Assembly: GCA_041674745.1 (NCBI GenBank)
Contig: JBAYVD010000001.1
Span: 310,001-374,000, forward strand
DNA length: 64,000 nucleotides
Direction of reading: 5' to 3'
DNA from: UBA2040 sp041674745
GTDB taxonomy: Bacteria; Bacteroidota; Bacteroidia; Flavobacteriales_D; Crocinitomicaceae
Shown here: positions 51,100 to 58,430 of the stretch, piece by piece
How positions within the stretch are numbered: position 1 is the first letter of the stretch
Layout: every line of letters starts with the position of its first letter
The notes under the pieces: generated by a model
The model's input: only the letters and a program-made list of their open reading frames with translations
The model's database searches: none
Told to the model about the DNA's origin: nothing
Program-made: the position numbers and the translations under genes

Positions 51100-51318
51100 A
51101 TGGCGGAGTATTCTAAAGAGTTTTTAGATTCAAAAAACTGGGCTGATTGGCAACCTGATTTTTCAGTATTGCATATTTTTCAACAAATGAAAGAGGGAGA
51201 AACAGTTGACCAAATTTGTGAAGGTTTTGGATTCATTGCCATCAAAAAATTAGACAATCAATGTATTTTAATTTTTAGAGATTATAAGATTTCATTAGCG
51301 GAATTAACGAAAATTTGA
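51100..51318 (+). CDS. Small third gene of the Panacea operon, unknown
   Basis: A 72-aa protein beginning 3 bp after the previous stop. MAEYSKEFLDSKNWADWQPD is followed by a helical-beta stretch (VLHIFQQMKEGETVDQICEG; FGFIAIKKLDNQCILIFRDY). No signal peptide or membrane helix. Unrecognised; the tight spacing makes it part of the same operon and perhaps of the same toxin-antitoxin module. Confidence 0.65.
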   Translation: MAEYSKEFLDSKNWADWQPDFSVLHIFQQMKEGETVDQICEGFGFIAIKKLDNQCILIFRDYKISLAELTKI

Positions 51319-51380
51319 TTGATAGTCCTTATTATTCGTTCTAGGAGGCTAATTAATTCCTGAAAATAAAACGTTTAGGA

Positions 51381-51689
51381 CTACTTACCTTCCACAAAAT
51401 CAACAATCTGTACTAGTTGGTCACAATAGATTCCTTCGTATGTTTTTACTACTTCATGATTTTTATTGATGAAAGATATTGTGTAATCATCCACCCAACG
51501 CAATTGAATTCTTACCCATCCTTTGTGAATTAGACCGTTAACTAGAAAGGATAGACCACCTTGAAATTCATCATCTGGACACAAGGCTGTAAAATGCTCT
51601 GCACCCCAAGCCATTAATGCATATGGGTCACCATGATTTATTTGATTAACAATTGTTGTCGCTATTGCCATTCTTTCTGAATTTTCCAT
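51381..51689 (-). CDS. Small hypothetical protein of a type common on Bacteroidota mobile elements
   Basis: A 102-aa protein. The layout (helix ending near AMA-type GA..F, here YALMAWGAEHFTAL; a central GLSFLVNG..IQLRWVDDYTISFI; and a closing EGIYCDQLVQIVDFVEGK) resembles short proteins frequently found on Bacteroidota plasmids and phages. The match is from memory of the pattern, not a search. Function unknown. It is convergent with the Panacea operon. Confidence 0.6.
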   Translation of the reverse strand: MENSERMAIATTIVNQINHGDPYALMAWGAEHFTALCPDDEFQGGLSFLVNGLIHKGWVRIQLRWVDDYTISFINKNHEVVKTYEGIYCDQLVQIVDFVEGK

Positions 51690-51863
51690 TTTTAATAATT
51701 TTAGTCTATTGAACCGAAACTTCTTACAATATCAGCTACAGTTGTAATTGCTATTTATGAACGTAAATCCCAATAGACTAGGGCTTTATAAGGAGCTTCA
51801 CAAGTTGTTTGAAATTCCGAATGCTGATTTTTGAATTCTGATGCTTGAAAAAAATGAAGTGAT

Positions 51864-51947
51864 ACTTTATTATTTACTCAATAAAGATAAGTAATACTTT
51901 ATTAATAAAGCAAATAAAACTTTATTAATTTATATAAAAAATAAAGT
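51864..51947. promoter_or_regulatory. Cluster of ACTTTATT/AATAAAGT half-sites
   Basis: Upstream of an XRE gene: ACTTTATT (51864), AATAAAG (51880), ACTTTATTAATAAAG (51896-51910, containing a perfect 14-bp palindrome), ACTTTATT (51919) and AATAAAGT (51940). At least five half-sites in both orientations fall within 84 bp in the 286-bp gap 51690-51975. Likely operators for the adjacent regulator; this is inferred. Confidence 0.6.
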
Positions 51948-51975
51948 TTAGCTTTACTTTTTATATAAATTTAAA

Positions 51976-52245
51976 ATGGCGGTACTGAGATTGAAGGAAA
52001 TAATGAGGGATAAAGGTCTGTCCAGAGAGCAATTAGCCTCCGCAGTAGATGTATCTATTACTACGATTAGCAACATAAGTACAGAGAAGAATTTACCTTC
52101 TCTTTCGTTACTTATTGCTATCGCAGAATTTATGGATGTTGATATTCGAGAAATGTTTGTTCCTACAAAAGAGTCCAATGTTACAATTGAAGAGCTTAAT
52201 GAAGCAAAATTCTTAATTGAAAAAGGGCTGTCATTATTGAAGTAA
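51976..52245 (+). CDS. XRE-family helix-turn-helix regulator
   Basis: An 89-aa protein with a single XRE/Cro HTH at about 5-62 (MRDKGLSREQLASAVDVSIT, TTISNISTEKNLPSLSLLIA) and a short C-terminal helix (EELNEAKFLIEKGLSLL). It is just upstream of the C5 methyltransferase gene and preceded by a cluster of repeated half-sites. It probably controls its own expression and perhaps the methyltransferase. It differs from the C-protein on the other side of the cassette. Confidence 0.88.
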   Translation: MAVLRLKEIMRDKGLSREQLASAVDVSITTISNISTEKNLPSLSLLIAIAEFMDVDIREMFVPTKESNVTIEELNEAKFLIEKGLSLLK

Positions 52246-52259
52246 ACAATCAGTTTTAA

Positions 52260-52341
52260 GTTCAAATTCCTTTTACCAAAAACAAAAAATAGAATTTGAA
52301 CACTTAAGATTAAGTTTCCTATGAATGAATTTATATTTTTG
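52260..52341 (+). promoter_or_regulatory. Inverted repeat and promoter ahead of the C5 methyltransferase
   Basis: GTTCAAATTC (52260-52269) and GAATTTGAAC (52292-52301) form a perfect 10-bp inverted repeat with a 22-nt spacer. The -7 box TATTTTTG (52334-52341) ends 9 nt before ATG 52351, implying a very short leader. The repeat may be an operator or a weak hairpin ending the XRE gene. Confidence 0.55.
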
Positions 52342-52350
52342 CACTCAAGA

Positions 52351-53613
52351 ATGAAAAAAAACAAAATTAAAGTAGTAGAATTATTCGCTGGTGTAGGTGG
52401 TTTTAGGATAGGACTTGAAGGCTACCCAGAGCATAAAGAGTCACTGTATAAGGTCGTTTGGAGCAACCAATGGGAGCCATCAACTAAAATTCAACATGCG
52501 AATTTAGTATATGCTCAAATATGGGGTGCTGAAAACCACTGTGGGCATGATATTTCGACAGTTGAAATTAAAGATATTCCAGACCACGATTTGTTAGTTG
52601 GTGGATTTCCATGTCAGGATTATTCAGTTGCAACTACGCTCAAAAATAGCGCTGGATTAATTGGCAAAAAGGGAGTTCTGTGGTGGCAAATACACCGAAT
52701 TCTTGAACTTAAACAGGATAAAAAACCTAAATATCTTGTTTTAGAGAACGTTGACCGCTTATTAAAGTCACCATCCTCTCAGCGAGGAAGAGATTTTGCA
52801 ATGATATTATCCTCACTAAATCAACTTGGATATGCAGTTGAATGGAAGGTTATTAATGCGGCTGATTATGGTATGCCTCAGAGAAGAAGAAGGGTTTTTA
52901 TTGTTGGTTACCACGAATCAACTAAAATATACAAGAATTTAAAGAAGATAAAGTCAAAAGAAGACTGGTTACTTAACCAAAGCATTACTGCAAAATCATT
53001 CCCTGGAACATTAACTGGAGGTAAAACAATTACTGGTAATATTAGTGATGATTTAGTTGAGGTATCTGACAATTTTAATAAGGGTGAAAAATTATCCCCG
53101 TTTTTGAATTCAGGTGTTATGTTTCAGGGTGAATTTTGGACTCATAAGTATACTCCAAAATATAATGGAAAGTATACTGTACTTGGTGATATATTAATTC
53201 CCGAAAGTGAGGTGCCAAATGAATATTATATCGAAGACGAAGAAATTGACAAATGGAAATATCTTAAAGGCTCTAAAAGCGAAGAACGCTACAATAAAGC
53301 CAATGACTTTTACTACAAGTATGCAGAAGGAGGTATGATTTTTCCCGATGCTTTAGATAATGCTTCAAGAACTATAATAACTGGGGAAGGTGGTAAATCA
53401 GCATCTAGATTTAAACATGTTGTCAAAGTAAATGGCAGAATGAGGAGGTTAACCCCGATTGAATTAGAAAGGTTAAACATGTTTCCTGACAACCACACTA
53501 AGTTGGAGGGGATTACAGATACCAAACGAGCTTTTTTTATGGGGAATGCTTTGGTTGTAGGTGTAGTCGAAAGAATTGGCAAGGTATTAGCACAAGAGGT
53601 TATCTTAAAATAA
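52351..53613 (+). CDS. DNA (cytosine-5-)-methyltransferase of a restriction-modification cassette
   Basis: A 420-aa m5C methyltransferase. Motif I is VVELFAGVGGFRIG (about 8-21). Motif IV, with the catalytic Cys, is LVGGFPCQDYSVA (about 82-94). Motif VI is LVLENVDRLLKSP, motif VIII is MPQRRRRVFIVGY (about 172-184), and motifs IX/X are RLTPIELERLNMFP...FFMGNALVVGVVERI. The target-recognition region lies between VIII and IX (about 190-360). The start is 52351 because the promoter -7 box occupies the upstream in-frame extension. It is convergent with two endonuclease-like genes, overlapping the nearer one by 14 bp. Confidence 0.95.
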   Translation: MKKNKIKVVELFAGVGGFRIGLEGYPEHKESLYKVVWSNQWEPSTKIQHANLVYAQIWGAENHCGHDISTVEIKDIPDHDLLVGGFPCQDYSVATTLKNSAGLIGKKGVLWWQIHRILELKQDKKPKYLVLENVDRLLKSPSSQRGRDFAMILSSLNQLGYAVEWKVINAADYGMPQRRRRVFIVGYHESTKIYKNLKKIKSKEDWLLNQSITAKSFPGTLTGGKTITGNISDDLVEVSDNFNKGEKLSPFLNSGVMFQGEFWTHKYTPKYNGKYTVLGDILIPESEVPNEYYIEDEEIDKWKYLKGSKSEERYNKANDFYYKYAEGGMIFPDALDNASRTIITGEGGKSASRFKHVVKVNGRMRRLTPIELERLNMFPDNHTKLEGITDTKRAFFMGNALVVGVVERIGKVLAQEVILK

Positions 53614-54232
53614 GTGTTGAACCTACATTGTTGTCTGTTAAGTATTTAATTTTTAAAACAAGGTTAATTGGTTTTTCGTTTTTTCCAGACGTAAAATATA
53701 CGTTTCCTTGACTAAGAGAATTTAATTCATCAATTTCGATTTTTCCGTTTTTATTTGATGCTCTTACTTCTTTTTCTATTTCAGACAGTCTAGCTCTAGT
53801 CAATCCTGCATCTTCTAATAATCTAAGTAGTTTGTCTCGATAAATTCCCGTGATTTTAAAGCTTAACACACCTTTAGAAATATCTGTTACATCATTGACC
53901 ATTATATCTGTAATGAGGTAGTAAACAGTAGTGATTTTATTTTCATCAAATAACCACCCTTGATGCCAAACATCATACTTTAAATAAGATAACTCAAAAG
54001 CAAATGTTGGTAATGAACCGTTTAGATAGTCTAATTGAGCTTTTTCATCAACGAAAAATTTTCTAAAGTCATTTTCAAGAATCAGGTCTACACCCTTATT
54101 CTGCAGATTCTTGTCAGTAATTCTAGTAGTTTTAAAGCTAGAATGCTCAAAATATTTTTGGTAAAATTCATCCAGTGAAGAACCTAAAATTTGTTCTTTT
54201 AATAAGTCATTATCAAAACTAGATTGAGACAC
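53600..54232 (-). CDS. PD-(D/E)XK nuclease-like protein, second endonuclease candidate
   Basis: A 210-aa protein with a compact PD-(D/E)XK signature: NKGVDLILENDFRKFFVDEK (about 46-65), i.e. Asp, then Asp-Glu-x-type E-K after a strand. I do not recognise a named restriction enzyme in the rest (FELSYLKYDVWHQGWLFDEN). It starts 1 bp after the stop of the BglII-like gene and its end overlaps the methyltransferase end by 14 bp, so it belongs to the cassette. It could be the cognate enzyme, a second subunit or a nicking/repair partner. Confidence 0.7.
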   Translation of the reverse strand: MSQSSFDNDLLKEQILGSSLDEFYQKYFEHSSFKTTRITDKNLQNKGVDLILENDFRKFFVDEKAQLDYLNGSLPTFAFELSYLKYDVWHQGWLFDENKITTVYYLITDIMVNDVTDISKGVLSFKITGIYRDKLLRLLEDAGLTRARLSEIEKEVRASNKNGKIEIDELNSLSQGNVYFTSGKNEKPINLVLKIKYLTDNNVGSTLILR

Positions 54233-54233
54233 A

Positions 54234-54869
54234 CTATTGATTTATAACAATATGTCCAATTTTTTTTCTTGGAGCGAGCTGGTGTTGTTTAATGTGAAAT
54301 GATGAAGGTGGTTCGAGTCCAATAATTAATAAGGGAGTCGTTAATACGTTCATTAATGGAGGTAGATAGTCTAAATACTTTTCATAAGTCCCTATTGCTC
54401 CATCAAATCCTCCCAAACGTCTCATTTCAGCCGTTGCAGTGATTATGACACCTATTTTGGTTTGTATTGCTTTCTGCACATGGTTCAATTCGCTAGCAAG
54501 AACGGGTTTGGTTAGGTTCCAAGCAATAACTGAAGCATGATTAAAACCAACTTCGATGGAAATGTCGTCTTTGGCAAAATCCAATCTCCAAGTATCGCCA
54601 AGATACATTGTGTCTTGAAAAATACCTGATTCTGATTGCCAACCTTTTTCTTCGAATCTTTCTTTTAGTATATCATTGATGGCTTTAGAAAGACTCATTG
54701 GTGTTCTTTCAATATTGTTAACTCCGTATCCGTTATGCTTTTCAATTAAATCTTGGTCTGAGATTCCTGAAATAATTTGCATTAGCTCCGAAAATTGGTC
54801 AACAAATTCTGGTTCGTTAAGAATCACCCCAGCATGTCTATGTGAATGTACCTTAAAGTTCATTTTCAA
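54234..54869 (-). CDS. BglII/BstYI-family restriction endonuclease
   Basis: A 211-aa protein resembling the BglII/BstYI endonuclease family: HSHRHAGVILN near the N-terminus, then the active-site strand WRLDFAKDDISIEVGFNHAS (about 93-112), in which Asp and Glu are nine residues apart as in BglII. GVIITATAEMRRLGGFDGAI and LLIIGLEPPSSF follow. The third BglII catalytic position, Gln after the Glu, is Gly here, which should be examined. It overlaps the C-protein gene start-side by 17 bp and precedes the second nuclease candidate by 1 bp. If the family specificity holds it would cut GATC-cored sites, but the partner is a C5 methyltransferase, so specificity is open. Confidence 0.8.
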   Translation of the reverse strand: MKMNFKVHSHRHAGVILNEPEFVDQFSELMQIISGISDQDLIEKHNGYGVNNIERTPMSLSKAINDILKERFEEKGWQSESGIFQDTMYLGDTWRLDFAKDDISIEVGFNHASVIAWNLTKPVLASELNHVQKAIQTKIGVIITATAEMRRLGGFDGAIGTYEKYLDYLPPLMNVLTTPLLIIGLEPPSSFHIKQHQLAPRKKIGHIVINQ

Positions 54870-55074
54870 TATCTTTTAAGATTTCATGGATGCTTAATTC
54901 CAAGGCTCTAGATATTTTAAATAACACTGAAACCGAAATATTCCTCCTCCCTTTTTCAATACTGAAAATATAGGTTCTGTCTAGGTCAGCTAAAGATGCT
55001 AAGGTCTCTTGTGAAATCCCTTTTGATTCCCTTGCCTTTTTTAGGTTAATTCCAATTTGCTTAGAGATGTCCAT
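54853..55074 (-). CDS. Restriction-modification controller (C) protein, XRE family
   Basis: A 73-aa HTH protein: IGINLKKARESKGISQETLA, SLADLDRTYIFSIEKGRRNI, then a short dimerisation helix. Length and sequence fit controller proteins that delay endonuclease expression. A C-box-like palindrome lies 38 bp upstream of ATG 55074; a GTG at 55089 would extend it by five residues. It is the first gene of the C-R1-R2 operon on the minus strand. Confidence 0.88.
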   Translation of the reverse strand: MDISKQIGINLKKARESKGISQETLASLADLDRTYIFSIEKGRRNISVSVLFKISRALELSIHEILKDIENEL

Positions 55075-55111
55075 AGAGACAAAGGTCACAATTCATTGAC
55101 AATTGTACAAC

Positions 55112-55123
55112 GGACTATAGTCC
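55112..55123 (-). promoter_or_regulatory. C-box-like operator of the restriction operon
   Basis: GGACTATAGTCC is a perfect 12-bp palindrome with the GACT...AGTC half-sites typical of C-protein boxes. A palindrome TTGTACAA (about 55103-55110) and a -33-like TTG adjoin it. A -7-like GACCTTTG ends 5 nt before ATG 55074, so the mRNA is probably leaderless. The centre is near -43, an activator position. Confidence 0.7.
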
Positions 55124-55261
55124 ACACCCATCTAAATGTAAATGATGAATTTTATCAGAAGTAATTTGGAATTCTTACTATTTTTAATCGAAGGAAAATT
55201 TGAGAACAACATAGACGTTTCTACTTTTAATCTAATTTGTTGATTTTCGTATAGTATTTCT

Positions 55262-56659
55262 TTAATTAAACAGGTAGTAATCTAATAAACAAATAGTTTT
55301 CCTATATGCCGTTTTAACCGCACCTTCATTTGTAAGTTTGTCAGAATGTTCTTCTAAAATTGATTTAAGCTCCCCAAGACAAAATTCTTTATGCTGGTTG
55401 ACTACTTCCTTTGGTAAATGTGAAAACGCTTCAATATATTCTTTCAAATGAGTTTCTTTAAAACTGGAATGCTGTCCATTTTTAAGTTGATTATAAATTA
55501 GGGTACGAATTATTGTTTTGTCTACATTTCCTTTAAAGTTATATTTTGCTTTTATCTCGCTAATGCCTGTTTCCTCGGTGATTCCAGTTTCTGAAACTTC
55601 ATAGCGTATTGTTCCTTGTTCTTTAAGGACTAAGAATAAATCTAAGTTACTAAGCTTTTCGATAATATTTTTCTTTGTTGTTTTCTTTACGTCAGGACCA
55701 TTTTGTTCCTTTAAGATTTGACAGGCTTGTTCAATTGTGAGTTCAGATTTTTTGATTAGATTTAGTATTGGTAGATAAAAAGTGTCTCGATACACAATAT
55801 CTTTTAACATGCTTTTCGGATTTGGACACGCATCATTTAAAAAACTTAGATGGTAGTCTCTGTTGTGAAGTGATGTCGGCTCTTTAATGATATGTGCAAT
55901 GGAGCCACCGCCTTCAAGTTCTATGTTTCCTTTTATTACATAGGCTGGAGCTCCTTCTTTTTCTACAAAATGTCCTTCCATTATTAAGTTTAGTTTGCTT
56001 AAAATCTCAGGGCTTAAAGAAAGTTTTGCATTATTTGCATTAACCTCACCTGTTTTAGAATTTATAATTGCAACATTTTCGGGACCGATGTCTACAATAG
56101 TATTAATTTGTTGGATTAAGTGTTGAGCATGCCTATTGATTTCTTTGGACATCAGAGCTCGCAAATCACTTGGTTTGATTTTTAAAACTTCTCCAGGGTA
56201 TCTGTAGTATATATCTCCAGCAGTATATGAATCCGTTTCGTCATTAAAATTTGACCTTACAATAACAGGTTTAAATGTTGGTTGGTTAATATTCAAAAAA
56301 CCAAGTAATTTCCCATCATGTCTATGAGTGAAAAAGAAAAAAGAACTCAATCCATCTAAAAATTCTGAGACGACCATATTAACATATTTATTGTCCAGAT
56401 TTTCGTATTTATCTTTTATTCCAACTAACTCTTGATTGTCTGGGTCAATTCCAAAAATTATAATTCCTCCTTTATTATTCGCAAGTCCCGCCATCGTTTT
56501 TAAATAAGCTTTTGACATACCATTCTGAGTAGAATTAAAACCTTTTTTAAATTCAAAGTAATCGTCTTCGTCAAGAGTTGTTATTGTTTTTCCATCTTTA
56601 ACGGATAACGAGTTCGTGAATTTTTTAATCACATCAAGCTTTATTGAATCTTGTTCCAT
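55262..56659 (-). CDS. AlbA_2 (Schlafen-type) domain protein
   Basis: A 465-aa protein. The N-terminal third is an AlbA_2/Schlafen-like domain: EDDYFEFKKGFNSTQNGMSK (about 25-44) with the conserved E-x-K, TMAGLANNKGGIIIFGIDPD (about 50-69), and IYYRYPGEVLKIKPSDLRAL (about 150-169). The middle and C-terminal part contains helical, HTH-like stretches (LTIEQACQILKEQNGPDVKK) without a named match. AlbA_2 proteins are proposed nucleic-acid binders or nucleases and recur in defence regions. Here it follows an XRE gene by 3 bp in one operon, suggesting regulated, potentially toxic activity. Confidence 0.82.
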   Translation of the reverse strand: MEQDSIKLDVIKKFTNSLSVKDGKTITTLDEDDYFEFKKGFNSTQNGMSKAYLKTMAGLANNKGGIIIFGIDPDNQELVGIKDKYENLDNKYVNMVVSEFLDGLSSFFFFTHRHDGKLLGFLNINQPTFKPVIVRSNFNDETDSYTAGDIYYRYPGEVLKIKPSDLRALMSKEINRHAQHLIQQINTIVDIGPENVAIINSKTGEVNANNAKLSLSPEILSKLNLIMEGHFVEKEGAPAYVIKGNIELEGGGSIAHIIKEPTSLHNRDYHLSFLNDACPNPKSMLKDIVYRDTFYLPILNLIKKSELTIEQACQILKEQNGPDVKKTTKKNIIEKLSNLDLFLVLKEQGTIRYEVSETGITEETGISEIKAKYNFKGNVDKTIIRTLIYNQLKNGQHSSFKETHLKEYIEAFSHLPKEVVNQHKEFCLGELKSILEEHSDKLTNEGAVKTAYRKTICLLDYYLFN

Positions 56660-56662
56660 ACT

Positions 56663-56896
56663 TTAAATTTTAGCCAGTAATTCATTTAAATTCACCCCCA
56701 TTGAGTCGGAAATTCTTTTTAACATTGAGACTTTCATCTCTTGTCTGCCAAGTTCATATTTTCTTAGATTTTGTGCATCAATTTCGGCTTTATAAGCAAC
56801 TTCTTCGATACTCATCTCTTTCTCTTTTCTAATCTCTCTAATTCTCTTGCCCAATTCAATTACGAAATCTGGAATTTCAGTCTTTCTTTTTGCCAT
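56663..56896 (-). CDS. XRE-family regulator paired with the AlbA_2 gene
   Basis: A 77-aa HTH protein (IRKEKEMSIEEVAYKAEIDA; QNLRKYELGRQEMKVSMLKR), 3 bp upstream of the AlbA_2 gene and divergent from the FISUMP lipoprotein gene. Likely the repressor of this pair. The 113-bp intergenic region contains an inverted repeat that overlaps the divergent promoter. Confidence 0.88.
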   Translation of the reverse strand: MAKRKTEIPDFVIELGKRIREIRKEKEMSIEEVAYKAEIDAQNLRKYELGRQEMKVSMLKRISDSMGVNLNELLAKI

Positions 56897-56944
56897 ATTT
56901 CAAAACTGCAAACAAGACGTTGAAATAAACCAATTGAAAATAAC

Positions 56945-56976
56945 AGGTTGAATACAACCTTATTTAAGTATATTTG
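56945..56976 (+). promoter_or_regulatory. Promoter of the FISUMP gene with overlapping inverted repeat
   Basis: TTG (56948-56950), an 18-nt spacer and TATATTTG (56969-56976) make a good -33/-7 pair. The inverted repeat AGGTTG-AATA-CAACCT (56945-56960) covers the -33. It could be the operator of the divergent XRE protein. Confidence 0.65.
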
Positions 56977-57009
56977 AACTAAATTATTGATAACTAAATA
57001 ACCCAAAAC

Positions 57010-57825
57010 ATGAAAACTTCAATCATAAAAAAAATTGGATATATTGCTGTTTCAGCATTCACTATTTTAGCCTGTTCCAATATTACTGACGACAATCAAA
57101 CTTCAGAGAATCCAAATTTAGAAGTAGAAACTCCCGTTTATGGAGAATTTACCGACAAAAGAAACAACAAAACCTATCAGACAACTGATATAGATGGAAC
57201 AATTTGGATGGCAGAGAATCTTGACGTTTCGACATTTCGAAATGGAGATACAATTCTTGAAATAAAGCCAATGTTTGATAAAGATAGAATGATGAATACT
57301 AAATGGCAAAATGCACTCAACTACGATAACATCCCAGCTTGCTGTTACATATATACTGAGGAAGGTAATAATCTTTCCAAGGTAAATGTTATCACTCGTT
57401 ACGGGAAAATATACAACAAGTATGCAGTTTCAGACCCAAGAGGACTTGCGCCTGAAGGTTGGCACATTGCGACAGAAGAAGAATGGAAAAATCTTGAGAA
57501 GAAATATAAGGAGAATACTTTATTCGCAATACAGAAGAAGGGAGAGTGGATAAAACAGGATAATTATACAGAAGAAGCGCAAGCCATGATTAACATGTCT
57601 GGATTTAGCGCATTAGCGGGCGGGAAGAGAACTGATTCTGGGGTTTGCCATGATGGTGCAATGGCATGGGCATCATGGTGGTTTGATAAGGCGAATTTAT
57701 CTGTTCTAGGACATGCAATTCTAACTCCGAGTGACGAATCTTTCAAACTATACTCTCTCGATGGTGACTGGATTAGGGGCACAATAAACCACAGCTCCTA
57801 CGTGAGATGCGTAAAGGATAAATGA
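57010..57825 (+). CDS. FISUMP-domain lipoprotein
   Basis: A 271-aa lipoprotein (lipobox LACSN; Cys22) with a FISUMP domain (about 50-271): DIDGTIWMAENLDVSTFRNG, then YGKIYNKYAVSDPRGLAPEG, GWHIATEEEWKNLEKKY, SGFSALAGGKR, and the terminal SSYVRCVKD. FISUMP is a C-type-lectin-like surface domain common in Fibrobacter and Bacteroidota; ligand unknown. It lies divergent from the XRE-AlbA_2 pair, so it may be cargo rather than a functional partner. Confidence 0.9.
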   Translation: MKTSIIKKIGYIAVSAFTILACSNITDDNQTSENPNLEVETPVYGEFTDKRNNKTYQTTDIDGTIWMAENLDVSTFRNGDTILEIKPMFDKDRMMNTKWQNALNYDNIPACCYIYTEEGNNLSKVNVITRYGKIYNKYAVSDPRGLAPEGWHIATEEEWKNLEKKYKENTLFAIQKKGEWIKQDNYTEEAQAMINMSGFSALAGGKRTDSGVCHDGAMAWASWWFDKANLSVLGHAILTPSDESFKLYSLDGDWIRGTINHSSYVRCVKDK

Positions 57826-57888
57826 TTTATTCTCTACTTGGTTAATGATAAAATCACATTAAATTAATTGACATTTAAAACAAAACTG

Positions 57889-58281
57889 ATGAGAACAATA
57901 ATTTTAATTTTTACGCTTTGCTTGTTTGGCAAAGCATACACACAGACAACAGAACTGACAATAACCATAAAGACGTTTGATGTAGTAGACGACCATGGAA
58001 CTCAAGTTCCCTATATCGACTACATTGATAATAACGGACAATTTCAGAGATTCTCCTTTGCCCTTCCTAAGGTTGGAGCGGATGAATATTCTGAGATAAT
58101 GATTGATGATGCACTTCTGATTAAAGTGGAAAGTGCCTCTGATTATGGAGAATTTGTGTTGATTGAATCGTATGAGTTCCACGAGGATGTTGCAAAGGCT
58201 TTGATTGGTAAGAAGGTTCACATTAAATATGACAAAGTTGATTCAAATAACTATCTGAACTCAATTAGCATTGTTGATTGA
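57889..58281 (+). CDS. Small exported protein, unknown
   Basis: A 130-aa protein with signal peptide MRTIILIFTLCLFGKAYTQ and a beta-rich mature part (TELTITIKTFDVVDDHGTQV; KKVHIKYDKVDSNNYLNSIS). Not recognised. The ATG at 57889 is preferred over an upstream TTG because it opens the signal peptide. It is followed by a strong terminator. Confidence 0.75.
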   Translation: MRTIILIFTLCLFGKAYTQTTELTITIKTFDVVDDHGTQVPYIDYIDNNGQFQRFSFALPKVGADEYSEIMIDDALLIKVESASDYGEFVLIESYEFHEDVAKALIGKKVHIKYDKVDSNNYLNSISIVD

Positions 58282-58314
58282 AAGGGGATGCGATTGACAA
58301 AATTATATACTATT

Positions 58315-58343
58315 AAGGCTCTCGATTTCTGAGAGCCTTTTTT
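58315..58343 (+). terminator. Terminator after the small exported protein
   Basis: AAGGCTCTC (58315-58323) pairs with GAGAGCCTT (58331-58339) over a 7-nt loop, followed by a T-run. It isolates the next gene, which carries its own motif-based leader. Confidence 0.92.
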
Positions 58344-58385
58344 GCTTGTAATACTCTGATAGCGGTCAAAGAGGTTAGGTTGCTT

Positions 58386-58412
58386 GTAACCTTTCTGATT
58401 TTTTTCGTTATA
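58386..58412 (+). promoter_or_regulatory. 27-bp leader motif, copy A
   Basis: GTAACCTTTCTGATT, a 5-nt variable T-run, then TCGTTATA. One of five copies in the last 6 kb with consensus GTAACTTTTCTGATTnnnTTCGTTATA. The first part contains a TAnnTTTK -7-like box. It lies 18 nt before ATG 58431, inside a longer in-frame extension that is therefore unlikely to be translated. Confidence 0.7.
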
Positions 58413-58430
58413 AAAGTATATCGAGCCCCA

